Positions 1 through 7,353 of a stretch of 30,906 nt of DNA are shown here, in pieces (position 1 is the stretch's first letter; each line of letters opens with the position of its first letter). The stretch is taken from positions 1 through 30,906 of the forward strand of contig JBKOWZ010000283.1 of the NCBI GenBank assembly GCA_046724665.1. The letters run 5' to 3'. Source of the stretch: Actinocrinis sp046724665 (lineage in GTDB: Bacteria; Actinomycetota; Actinomycetes; Streptomycetales; Catenulisporaceae). The position numbers and the translations under genes are program-made. The notes below the pieces were generated by a model that saw only the letters and a list, made by a program, of their open reading frames with translations, did no database searches and had not been told where the DNA came from.

Positions 1-30
1 CCGCCGCTGGCCGAGTGGCCCGCTACTGCT

Positions 31-129
31 CTAGGCCGGCGGCCAGGGCCGCGCGGCCGCCCCGACCCGGTTCCACACGTTGATCACGGCGATCGTCCAG
101 ATCAGCTCGGCCAGTTCGACAGGTGATCC
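31..129 (-). pseudogene. C-terminal remnant of an AhpD/carboxymuconolactone decarboxylase-family gene
   Basis: The last ~32 codons before a TAG at 31-33 read like the conserved C-terminal helix of the AhpD/CMD family: a LAELIWTIAVINVWNR stretch corresponds to the usual ELV-x-L-x-x-AIAAINAWNRL signature. Upstream of about position 129 the frame stays open, but the residues no longer resemble the family and the CxxC active-site region is missing. I read this as a truncated gene end, not a working peroxidase. The family assignment is from motif memory only. Confidence 0.45.
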
Positions 130-212
130 TGCAAACACTCCTGTAACAATCAGCCCCCTGCGATTAGAAACCGCGACCGCAGACAACAAACCGCAATCCG
201 GCCGAGTGGCAC

Positions 213-374
213 TCAACTCGCCACCCGGCCGCGCGGCTTGGCGGCCAAAAGGTCTTGTAGCCTCGCGTGACGGAACTGGTACACCGGCCCTGCCGTGCGC
301 AAGACCCCGCGCCTCCGTGCGTCTTCGAGAAAGTCCATCATGTGCGCGCGGCCAACGCCTTCGCGCCCCAATCG
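213..374 (-). pseudogene. C-terminal remnant of a NACHT/STAND-type NTPase gene
   Basis: A frame ending at the TGA at 213-215 encodes FLEDARRRGVLRTAG followed by VYQFRHARLQDLLA. This matches the C-terminal pattern FLEDAHxRGVLRxxGxxYQFRHxxLQDxLA that I recognise from large actinobacterial NACHT-type NTPases. Only about 54 residues remain, and the resemblance fades above position ~374. No P-loop or NACHT core is present anywhere nearby. This is probably the decayed end of such a gene. The rest of 130-591 holds no gene I can support, only a small CACAT/ATGTG hairpin at 550-562 just past the stop of the next gene. Confidence 0.4.
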
Positions 375-591
375 CGACGTCGATCTGCCCGCCCGACTGC
401 CTCACCCTCACCGCCACCCTCTCCGTCGCCCGCTTGACCTTCCACCTCGACATCAACATGGGCGACCCCGGTCTATCCCGCTCCAGAACCCACCACCTTG
501 CCACGCCTGCTAGGCGGAACCCTGCGATCACGTTCGCGGGCTACTTACTCACATCTCATGTGGGTCCGCTCATCCGCGCCGCGGTAGCTGA

Positions 592-1521
592 TCACCAGCT
601 CCGGCGCGCGGCGCGCAGGTGGGGCCAGACCAGGCGCAACACGCGCGCGCGAGGCATCTTGGTTCCTTCGCGCAGGACGCGTGCGCCACTGCGTTCGATC
701 ACGTCCAGCTGCGCGGCCTGAATGTCCAAAGACCCTGCGATGATCGGGCGGCTGGCGCGCGGCAGCGCGTCGAACAGCGATTGCGCTTCGCGCAACATGG
801 CGCGGGCGCGATCAGCCTGTAGACGGATCAGAGCGTTGAGCGCGTCGAGGTTCGCGCTCACGGCAGGGCTGGTGCCAGCAGCGTAATCGAACACGTCAGC
901 GCGGCTCAGGCCGCATCCCGCGAGGTCCTCCAGCGGCAGGTAGAGCCGCTGCTGCGCCAGGTCGATCGGGAAGTCCTCGAAGATGTCGATGAACTGGTGC
1001 ACCTCGCCCATCAGGGAGGCGACACGGTCGCTGTCCGCGCTCGCGGAGCCGAGTACGCGCGCTGACAGGACGGCGCACGTACCCGACACGCCGCGCAGGA
1101 ACGCGCGCAGGTCTTCGAAGGTCTCGAAGTCGGCGGTGCGGGTGGCGTCTGCGATCGTCGTGGTGTGGAAGTCGTCGAACAGCGCCGGGTCGAGGTCGTA
1201 GGTGCGCGCGGTGTGCACGAGGGCGCGGCGCAACGGGTGATCGCTGTGGCCGCGGCTCAGGTCCGCGAGGACGTCGGACGACCAGCGCGCGAAGGCACGC
1301 TCGCGCTCTTCTTTGCTGCTGTCGTCCGCCACTCGGTCGGTGGTGAAGAAGTACGCGTTCAGCGCGTCCGCGTGCAGGCGAGTCGCCGGCGACGTCAACA
1401 GTCGCGTGGCGAGAAAGGTGGTGCGGTTGCCCGTGCGGTGGATACGGCGGCACAACGCGTACGACTCGCGCAGCGTTACGGCGTTGTCTTGCGGCGTTTC
1501 CCGTACTCGTGAGCCGGCCAC
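592..1521 (-). CDS. Phytoene/squalene synthase-like prenyl condensing enzyme
   Basis: 309 aa, the usual length for a trans-isoprenyl diphosphate head-to-head synthase (condensation of two prenyl diphosphates via a cyclopropyl intermediate in phytoene and squalene synthases). The first Asp motif is at about 62-66 (DRVAD) within YFFTTDRVADD. The second is at 183-187 (DFPID), inside QFIDIFEDFPID and followed by the family hallmark RLYLPLEDL. The flanks differ from the canonical QLTNILRDVGED: N is D (179) and R is E (182). The GTG start lies 2 bases after the stop of the upstream oxygenase-EF-hand gene, so the two are almost certainly co-transcribed and translationally coupled. The product cannot be told from sequence (phytoene, squalene or another prenyl dimer). 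No phytoene desaturase is nearby. Confidence 0.85.
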   Translation of the reverse strand: MAGSRVRETPQDNAVTLRESYALCRRIHRTGNRTTFLATRLLTSPATRLHADALNAYFFTTDRVADDSSKEERERAFARWSSDVLADLSRGHSDHPLRRALVHTARTYDLDPALFDDFHTTTIADATRTADFETFEDLRAFLRGVSGTCAVLSARVLGSASADSDRVASLMGEVHQFIDIFEDFPIDLAQQRLYLPLEDLAGCGLSRADVFDYAAGTSPAVSANLDALNALIRLQADRARAMLREAQSLFDALPRASRPIIAGSLDIQAAQLDVIERSGARVLREGTKMPRARVLRLVWPHLRAARRSW

Positions 1522-1523
1522 GG

Positions 1524-2912
1524 TCAGGCTTGTCCGAGCAGGATGCGCACCACGGGAAGATCCCGCTGCCCGGTGAGGAAGGCGCGCAGCGCCGTCGCGA
1601 GTTCGTCGGCCCGCACGGTGCCGTTACCGTCTCGGTCGAGCGCACGCAGAGCGGCGATCAGCTCGTATTGCCTGGGACTGCGGCTGAACAGGCGGGTGTA
1701 TTCGTCGGCTGAGATCCCGCCGTCCCCGTCGCGATCGATCAGCCGGCTGACAACGTCGACGACCTGCGCGATTCCGTCGCTGGCCTCCGGCATGTTCGTC
1801 TCGCCAGGATAGCGACCCGATTCAACGGCGGCGCGATACTGCGCGAATGTGAAGGACTCGACGCCGTCCTCGTCGTCAGCGGCGCCGGTCGCGTCACGCA
1901 ACTGGCGCCACCAGGACTCGAACGCGGCGTACACCTCCTCTTCGGCGGCCTCGTCGAGATCCAGGTGTGTCACGAGTTCGCGGGCCATCGCCAGCAGGTC
2001 GCTCCAGGCGACCCGGCCGTCGCCGGTCTGGTCCAGGATCGTGGTGAAGAACAGGATCGGGTCGAGCGGGCTGTCATTTCGCGGCACGCTACGTGCGGCC
2101 TTGATGGCTGCCGCGGCATACGGCATGTACCGCCACGTCCCGGGCAGCAGTCCGGTCACGATCCTGCTTGAGCGATGCAGCGTCTGGACCGCCAGTTGCG
2201 AGCCTGGTATCGGCGCACAGCCGAACCGTTCGCGCAGCACCGGCGGCAACGTGGCCACGGTCGCCTCGACCGCAGCCGCCACGGCCGCGTTGCGTACGGG
2301 AGCCCACAGCAGGTGCGGAATGCGCAGGCCCGGAGGCGGCGGTACCCGGTACACGCTGCCGGTCAGCAGGTCCTGCACCGCCGCGTTGTTCTCTAGGACG
2401 TGCTGCACGGTGTGGTCAAAGTACTCGAAGAACTCATCGACCGTCGCGGGCACGTGCGCGCTCTCGAGGCCGAAGACGTCTCCGATCCGCAGGAAGTCGC
2501 CGTACAGCCGCTCCTGCTCGGCGCGCGGCAACGGGTCGCCGCCCAAGCGGTGCATGGCTACCACGGCCTCGAACAGCGAGAGGTGCACCCACGCTCGGGC
2601 CGCAGGATCCACGGCGGCGAACGCCCGGCCCCGATCGTCGGTGCCCCGCATGCGCTTGTGCAGCCGCTCCAGGCGCTGCATCTCGTGGCGGCGCTGGTCC
2701 TGCGTACCGTAGACGTAGCGCTGCAAGCTGCCCATCGAGTGGAACAGCCGCCGCCACGGATGCGCGCCGTACACGGAGAACTGGTGCACGGCCGCGCCGA
2801 CCGCCGGATAGGCGGTCTCAAGTATCAGCGCCCTGTGCAGAACCAGCATCAGCCGCCACTGGCCGATGTACGTCCAAGAAGCAGAGTTCAAGCCAAGCTG
2901 CTCATCGTTCAT
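1524..2912 (-). CDS. MpaB/DUF2236-family oxygenase fused to C-terminal EF-hands
   Basis: 462 aa from the ATG at 2910-2912, chosen because a GGGGG Shine-Dalgarno run lies 4-5 bases upstream; an in-frame ATG further out would add 33 residues that do not look like protein. Residues ~1-270 match the MpaB/latex-clearing-protein (DUF2236) fold: AYPAVGAAVHQFSVYGAHPWRR, then DPAARAWVHLSLFEAV with the family WVH motif at about 108-110. Members are haem-dependent or related oxygenases, some cleaving polyisoprene. Residues ~285-462 form a calerythrin-like module with EF loops at ~294-305 (DQTGDGRVAWSD), 393-404 (DRDGDGGISADE) and 426-437 (DRDGNGTVRADE), plus one degenerate loop near 340-350. There is no signal peptide. 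It forms an operon with the prenyl synthase 2 bases downstream. Calcium control of the oxygenase is inferred. Confidence 0.85.
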   Translation of the reverse strand: MNDEQLGLNSASWTYIGQWRLMLVLHRALILETAYPAVGAAVHQFSVYGAHPWRRLFHSMGSLQRYVYGTQDQRRHEMQRLERLHKRMRGTDDRGRAFAAVDPAARAWVHLSLFEAVVAMHRLGGDPLPRAEQERLYGDFLRIGDVFGLESAHVPATVDEFFEYFDHTVQHVLENNAAVQDLLTGSVYRVPPPPGLRIPHLLWAPVRNAAVAAAVEATVATLPPVLRERFGCAPIPGSQLAVQTLHRSSRIVTGLLPGTWRYMPYAAAAIKAARSVPRNDSPLDPILFFTTILDQTGDGRVAWSDLLAMARELVTHLDLDEAAEEEVYAAFESWWRQLRDATGAADDEDGVESFTFAQYRAAVESGRYPGETNMPEASDGIAQVVDVVSRLIDRDGDGGISADEYTRLFSRSPRQYELIAALRALDRDGNGTVRADELATALRAFLTGQRDLPVVRILLGQA

Positions 2913-3198
2913 GACGCCCCCTAGCCGCGATCCCGCTACGACCTGACCACTCGGCTGATTCTCCGTGAGGTAGCCCGATCGGGTGAAGAAAGCAGGCGGC
3001 GTTTCACCCACACAGGTGATCTTCGTCTACGAACATTGACGCACCGAGCGTGGTGCCGTAAGCGCTGCTGCCCTACGAACGGCTGCGGACGCGCGCCAGG
3101 GACGACGTCTACGGCTAGGCGAAAATCCGCGCGATCGCGCCACTGGTCGCGGCGGGGAACCGGAACCAGGATGGGCGGCCGAGAAGGTCACACGACGC

Positions 3199-3334
3199 AT
3201 GTCCTTTGATCATTTTCTCGGCCCGGGCAGGGACAAGCGGAGCCTGCCACACCCTTACGAGCCTGCCACACCCTTACGACCCGGACCTGTCCGAAGCGCT
3301 ACGGCATCTCAAGCGCCGTACTTCTTCGCGCTAA
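3199..3334 (+). pseudogene. Short ORF remnant disrupted by a 19-bp tandem duplication
   Basis: The frame opening at the ATG at 3199 reads MSFDHFLGPGRDKRSLPHPY through the first copy of the 19-bp repeat. The second copy continues in a different frame as LPHPYDPDLSEALRHLK and stops at the TAA at 3332-3334. Removing one copy restores a continuous frame of about 38 codons. The family is not recognised. The whole 2913-3351 gap holds no intact gene, only this remnant, the repeat and presumably the promoter of the oxygenase operon. Confidence 0.35.
3240..3277. repeat. Perfect 19-bp tandem direct repeat, two copies
   Basis: The 19-mer GAGCCTGCCACACCCTTAC occurs at 3240-3258 and again at 3259-3277 with no mismatch. 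The unit length is not a multiple of three, so the duplication shifts the reading frame of the small plus-strand ORF that spans it. A replication-slippage duplication in decaying sequence is the simplest reading. Confidence 0.95.
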
Positions 3335-3351
3335 CCCGAGCCGCCCTGTGG

Positions 3352-4575
3352 TCAGGGTTCGAGCAGTGGTTTGAGCCAGCGGGTGAGGTTCGCGATGTCG
3401 TGGTTGATCGTGCCGAAGTGGATGCCCAGTACCGGGTCCGGGGCCACCACGCCCTTGGGGTACCTCTCGTATTCGACCTTGTTGGCCGGGTTTGTGGAGT
3501 CGAGTTCCTTGACCAGCTCGTCGGTGCCTTTGAGCGGGAAGGCGGGAGCCGCGTGGATCCGCTCGTCGTCCGCGGCCTGGGCGATGCGGACCGGCACGGT
3601 GAGCGCAACGTCGGGATTCATGTTCGCGAGCTGGTCGTTGAACCACACCTGGTGCTGGTTGGGCGCGTTCAGATAGTCGCCCCTGAACTGCGCGTTGCCC
3701 GGGATCCCGCCCCAGGAGTCGGGCTCGCTCAGCTCCGCGCGCGAGAGCTGCCACGCTTGGGGCCAGTGGTCGCGGAAGACCTCCGGTGCCAGGACCTGTT
3801 CGGGGTCGATGTCCCGGTTACCGCCGATCGCGCCGGCCAGGAACAGCGGGGTGAAGGCGTGGCCGGGGTCTGCGGCGGGGAACAGCGCGCCGACCCTGAC
3901 CAGGCCGAGCAGGTGATTGGCCGGGGCGATGGCGCACACCGCGGTCAGGCCCGCCACCCGCGCGGGAGCGTGGCTGGCGGCGAACAGGGCGGCCTGCCCG
4001 CCCTGGGAGTGCCCGACGATCGCGTACCGGTCGCTGATCAGGTCGGGGAACAGCCGCCGGGCGGCCAGTACGATGTCGAGTACGCCGTGCGCCTCGGAGG
4101 TGCCCAGCAGGTACGGGTGCAGATGTTCGGCGGTTCCGGTACCCAGGGCCTCGTAGTCGCTCATCGCCACGGCCCAGCCCTGGCTGAGGAAGTGGTTCAG
4201 CAGAGTGCCGGGGTAGGCGTTCATCGGGGACGCGCCGGTATCGCCGCGGTCACGGGAGGGTGCGACCCGGTTGGCGACGCCCACCGTGCCGTGGGCCCAG
4301 CTGACCAGCGGATAGCCGCCGTCGGGCAGCGGGTGCTCGGACGGCCTGGGCAGCGCGATGATGCCGGTGGTGGCCACCCGGTGGCCGTGCGCGTCATCGG
4401 AGAGGTAGCGCACCAGCCAGTTCTGCCCGCCGGTCAGCTCGACAAGCGGGTTGTCCAGAGCCCTGATGTAGATCGGATCGCCGTGCACGCCGAGCGGCAT
4501 CGGGTCGGGCGGTGCGTAGAAGCCGTCGCCCGCAGGGGTCTGCTTTTCCAGGTCCGGGATCGAGATGCTGCTCAT
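3352..4575 (-). CDS. Alpha/beta-hydrolase, secretory-lipase (LIP)-like family
   Basis: 407 aa. The nucleophile elbow GHSQGG places Ser190. The rest of a triad is visible as Asp336/337 in AQAADDERI and His392 in GTINHD near the C-terminus. VSWAHGTVG at ~91-99 is the oxyanion-hole region. The order and length fit the LIP-type lipases (PF03583), which hydrolyse ester bonds of lipids or small esters. Unlike secreted members there is no signal peptide at this start, and GAGGA seven bases before the ATG supports the start, so a cytoplasmic enzyme is likely. It lies 165 bases downstream of the unknown gene at 4741-5292 on the same strand, and a shared transcript is possible. The substrate is unknown. 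Confidence 0.85.
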   Translation of the reverse strand: MSSISIPDLEKQTPAGDGFYAPPDPMPLGVHGDPIYIRALDNPLVELTGGQNWLVRYLSDDAHGHRVATTGIIALPRPSEHPLPDGGYPLVSWAHGTVGVANRVAPSRDRGDTGASPMNAYPGTLLNHFLSQGWAVAMSDYEALGTGTAEHLHPYLLGTSEAHGVLDIVLAARRLFPDLISDRYAIVGHSQGGQAALFAASHAPARVAGLTAVCAIAPANHLLGLVRVGALFPAADPGHAFTPLFLAGAIGGNRDIDPEQVLAPEVFRDHWPQAWQLSRAELSEPDSWGGIPGNAQFRGDYLNAPNQHQVWFNDQLANMNPDVALTVPVRIAQAADDERIHAAPAFPLKGTDELVKELDSTNPANKVEYERYPKGVVAPDPVLGIHFGTINHDIANLTRWLKPLLEP

Positions 4576-4740
4576 GCAGGCTTCCTCTCACGGTTGATCG
4601 CGGCCGGCGAGCGGGCGCTGGAAGATCGAATACCGTGTCCGACACCGCACCCGCCGGGACTCCTGCTTCAGGCCTGGTGTGTCAGATCATGTTCGCCGCG
4701 CAAGGTTGAGACGTGCGCCTCATCGACGTTTCCACGCGGG

Positions 4741-5292
4741 TCATGCACTGGGCGGGTAGACCGTGATCGGGAAGTTTTGGATGGTTGCCAGGACTGGGCC
4801 GGGGTTGTTGACGTCCTCAAGGTCGATCGGCTCGACGAGTTGGTAGACGTCGTTCTGCGGCGGGAAGCTGGTCACGTTGGCGTTGCGCAGGATCGTCGGG
4901 CCGGGGTTCGGCGGGATCACGTTTTGCAGCCTGATGCCGGGTAGCAGGGCGGGGATCTCCACGTGCATGTTGACCACGAGCTCCTGGACGCCCGGGAAGG
5001 GCACGCCGGGTGTGATCGGGGTCAGGCGGCTCGGGCCGGGATCCCGGTTGGGATCCGCGACCATGGATATGGCGCCGATGACGGCGCCGACCCCGTTCGC
5101 GACGTACTCCTGGACGAGTATCTCCACGAGGTTGGCAGCGCCCGAGAGGTATTGGGCGAGTGCAGTGGGGTCGAGCCCCATGGAAACGTGACCGGTGAAG
5201 TCCGTGACGTACCTCTGGCCGGCGACCGTCACCTGCACCGCCGCGCCCTGGAATCCGCAGGTGAACAGACTCTGCTCGATGTCGCTGGTCAT
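4741..5292 (-). CDS. Conserved-looking protein of unknown function
   Basis: 183 aa from the ATG at 5290-5292, preceded by GGGAGG about 10 bases upstream; an in-frame ATG six codons earlier overlaps that ribosome site. I do not recognise the family. It has no signal peptide and no catalytic motif. A small-residue hydrophobic segment (about 55-80, VANGVGAVIGAISMVAD) could be a buried helix or hairpin. The second half is rich in Pro, Asn and Val (IPPNPGPTILRNANVTSFPP), suggesting an all-beta domain. Codon usage matches its neighbours, which supports a real gene. Upstream, 5293-5667 holds no gene or clear signal beyond a weak AGGGC/GCCCT hairpin at 5604-5622 after the next gene. Confidence 0.7.
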   Translation of the reverse strand: MTSDIEQSLFTCGFQGAAVQVTVAGQRYVTDFTGHVSMGLDPTALAQYLSGAANLVEILVQEYVANGVGAVIGAISMVADPNRDPGPSRLTPITPGVPFPGVQELVVNMHVEIPALLPGIRLQNVIPPNPGPTILRNANVTSFPPQNDVYQLVEPIDLEDVNNPGPVLATIQNFPITVYPPSA

Positions 5293-5667
5293 CTCGCGAC
5301 TACCTCCCATGTCGTGCGTCGGTCAAGCAAACGGCCTGCGACCGGATCGCCTCCCGCCGGTGCCGGCTTGACTTGCGGCGCATCATGGCCCGCGGACGCC
5401 CTCTGCGGCTGCACGTGCGGAAGCAGAAGGCTGACTTGGCAATGATCGCCGCACCTTGGCAGGCGCGGGAAGGGCGCAGGAAAGGCGTGAACCACGCACA
5501 CCGACGCGCCCATCCCACATGCTGAGCATCCCCGTTTCGCGCTGCACATCCTTGCCCCGGCCACCCGCCAGATGGACCGCACCGGTTTGGGATTGAGCTC
5601 CCCAGGGCTTCCGAGATGCCCTAGCCCGCTGACCTGCGTAGTGCGGCCCGAGACTCGACAGGGCTGA

Positions 5668-6690
5668 TCAGCGCCAGCCGAGCGCCGGTGCGACGTGCGT
5701 GAGGATGCTCTCGATCACATGGGCGTTGTAGTCGACGCCGAGCTGGTTGGGCACGGTCAGCAGCAGCGTGTCGGCTTCCGCGATCGCTTCGTCCTCGGCC
5801 AGTCGCTTCACGAGCGTCTCGGGCTCGTCGGCGTACGTGCGGCCGAAGATCGCCCGCGTCTCGGCGTCGATGTAGCCGATCTGGTCGCCGCTCTTGCCGC
5901 TCTGGCCGAAGTACGCGCGGTCGATGTCGTCGGTCAGCGCGAAGATGCTGCGCGAGACGGACACGCGCGGCTCGCGCTGCCATCCGGCCTCGCTCCACGC
6001 CTGGCGGAAGGCCCGGATCTGCGCCGCCTGCTGCACGTGGAAGGGCGCGCCGCCCTCGTCGTTCTTCAGCGTCGAGCTCATCAGGTTCATGCCGAGCCGT
6101 GCCGCCCATTGCGCGGTGCCGTTGGAGCCCGCGCCCCACCAGATCCGCTCCCGCAAGCCTTCGGAGTACGGTTCGACGCGCAGCAGCCCCGGCGGATTCG
6201 GGAACATCGGCCGCGGGTTCGGCTGCGCGAACCCCTCGCCGTCCAGGACCTTCAGCAGCACCTCGGTGTGTTTGCGCGCCATGTCCGCGTCGCTGTCGCC
6301 CTCACTCGGCTGATAACCGAAGTACCGCCACCCGTCGATCACTTGTTCGGGTGATCCGCGGCTGATCCCGAGTTGCAGCCGTCCGCCCGAGATCAGGTCG
6401 GCCGCTCCAGCGTCCTCCACCATGTACATGGGATTCTCGTACCGCATGTCGATCACGGCCGTGCCGATCTCGATCCGCGAGGTGCGCGCACCGACCGCCG
6501 CCAGCAGCGGGAACGGCGACCCCAACTGCCGGGCGAAGTGGTGCACGCGGAAGTAGGCGCCGTCCGCGCCCAATTCCTCGGCGGCCACCGCGAGGTCGAT
6601 GGCCTGGGACAACGCGTCCGACGCCGTTCTGGTTCGTGAGTGCGGCGTGTCGGACCAGTGCCCGAAGGAGAGGAAGCCGATGTACTTCAC
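5668..6690 (-). CDS. LLM-class flavin-dependent oxidoreductase (luciferase-like)
   Basis: 340 aa from the GTG at 6688-6690, where the family's typical opening (KYIGFLSFGHW) begins. The bacterial-luciferase TIM barrel is clear: AAEELGADGAYFRVHHFA (~50-67), TSRIEIGTAVIDMRYENP (~79-96) and the RLQLGISRGSPEQ loop that contacts flavin phosphate in this family. Such proteins use FMN or F420 for monooxygenation or hydride transfer; cofactor and substrate cannot be told here. The frame stays open 88 codons further upstream, but that stretch contains two perfect hairpins and unrelated sequence, so I exclude it. No strong Shine-Dalgarno precedes the GTG, so the start is moderately certain. No reductase partner is adjacent. 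Confidence 0.85.
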   Translation of the reverse strand: MKYIGFLSFGHWSDTPHSRTRTASDALSQAIDLAVAAEELGADGAYFRVHHFARQLGSPFPLLAAVGARTSRIEIGTAVIDMRYENPMYMVEDAGAADLISGGRLQLGISRGSPEQVIDGWRYFGYQPSEGDSDADMARKHTEVLLKVLDGEGFAQPNPRPMFPNPPGLLRVEPYSEGLRERIWWGAGSNGTAQWAARLGMNLMSSTLKNDEGGAPFHVQQAAQIRAFRQAWSEAGWQREPRVSVSRSIFALTDDIDRAYFGQSGKSGDQIGYIDAETRAIFGRTYADEPETLVKRLAEDEAIAEADTLLLTVPNQLGVDYNAHVIESILTHVAPALGWR

Positions 6691-6801
6691 GGTCGGAACA
6701 ACTCGGCGGGCACGTGGTTGATTCCTCAACAGTTGCGAGTGCAGGACCGACGCTTTCCCGAACGAGGCGTTGGCCATTGAGGTGCTCACGCCCCGGGTGT
6801 C

Positions 6802-6826
6802 CGTCTCGGAGGTTCCTTCCGAGACG
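6802..6826. promoter_or_regulatory. Perfect 9-bp inverted repeat, 7-nt loop
   Basis: CGTCTCGGA (6802-6810) pairs perfectly with TCCGAGACG (6818-6826). It lies 112 bases upstream of the LLM start. It could be a regulator-binding dyad or an RNA hairpin in the leader. No U-tract follows on either strand. Confidence 0.4.
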
Positions 6827-6897
6827 CCGTAGCTCGCCGCGACTGCCCCGGTGAAGGTCGCGCCCACCTGCTCGGTGAGTTGGCTGAGCTCGGACCT

Positions 6898-6930
6898 GTT
6901 TGTGGCCCTGCGGGAGGCGGGGCCACAAAC
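6898..6930 (-). terminator. Perfect 11-bp stem-loop downstream of the small secreted-protein gene
   Basis: GTTTGTGGCCC (6898-6908) is perfectly complementary to GGGCCACAAAC (6920-6930), with an 11-nt loop. It lies about 85 bases past the stop of the 7015-7335 gene, and both neighbours are on the minus strand, so it would suit termination of the upstream unit. No U-run follows; such tailless hairpins are common in actinobacteria. Confidence 0.5.
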
Positions 6931-7014
6931 AGCTGATAGTGACAGCGCCCGCATTGGTGTGTGCTGCCCGCGCCGATGCGCTGTGGGCTCGGCGCGGGCT
7001 GCGCCGGGTCGGGG

Positions 7015-7335
7015 TTATCGGCCGACGGTTCGGCGTCGGCGGCGTAGCAGGACCGTGCCGAGGCCGGTGGCGGTCAGTGCGCCGGCGGCGACGGCGGGGT
7101 TGACCATCGGGGTGGCCAGCACGATGTAGCAGCCTGTTTCAGTGCCGGTGACGCAGTTGGCGCCGGGAGAGGTGGAGGTGACCATGTTGGACAGGTTGCC
7201 GGAGGCGTCGCGGGGTTGCGGGTGGGTGGCTGCTTGGGCGCCGGGGGCGGCCATTGCGGCGGTGAGGGTGAGCAGCCCGAGTGCGGCGGCGCGGGCCAGG
7301 CTGTGGCGGGCGGCGCGGTGGTAGATCGTGGACAT
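7015..7335 (-). CDS. Small secreted, membrane-anchored protein carrying the end of a DUF11-type domain
   Basis: 106 aa. Residues 1-36 are a signal peptide (Arg-rich start, LGLLTLTAAMAAPGAQA). Residues ~44-74 (GNLSNMVTSTSPGANCVTG and onwards) match the usual last strands of actinobacterial DUF11-type repeats, which typically run LxNTVTSTSPGSNCxxG. Residues ~80-97 are a membrane span followed by RRRRR, an anchor typical of Gram-positive surface proteins but without an LPxTG motif. The start has GAGGAG eight bases upstream. It lies 18 bases after the choice-of-anchor protein, whose own DUF11 domain stops exactly where this one would begin, so the pair probably forms one functional unit at the cell surface. 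Confidence 0.75.
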   Translation of the reverse strand: MSTIYHRAARHSLARAAALGLLTLTAAMAAPGAQAATHPQPRDASGNLSNMVTSTSPGANCVTGTETGCYIVLATPMVNPAVAAGALTATGLGTVLLRRRRRTVGR

Positions 7336-7353
7336 GGTGGTTTCTCCTCGGGC

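Larger units (their letters stand above)
6691..6954 (-). other. Open, coding-biased stretch upstream of the LLM gene; possible gene remnant
   Basis: This segment is open in the LLM frame and has high third-position GC, yet nothing in it matches luciferase-like proteins. It reads with a Ser/Thr-rich patch, GVSEGTSETDTRGVSTS, reminiscent of linkers in large conjugation-type ATPases. It may be a fragment of another gene fused in frame to the LLM gene. The alternative is a non-coding leader that is open by chance because of high GC. Weak evidence. Confidence 0.25.

Noticed and set aside
3199..4944. 581-codon plus-strand frame across the lipase gene
   Set aside because: Only its first codons (the small remnant before the 19-bp repeat) look like protein. 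The rest is antisense to the lipase with a complete triad.
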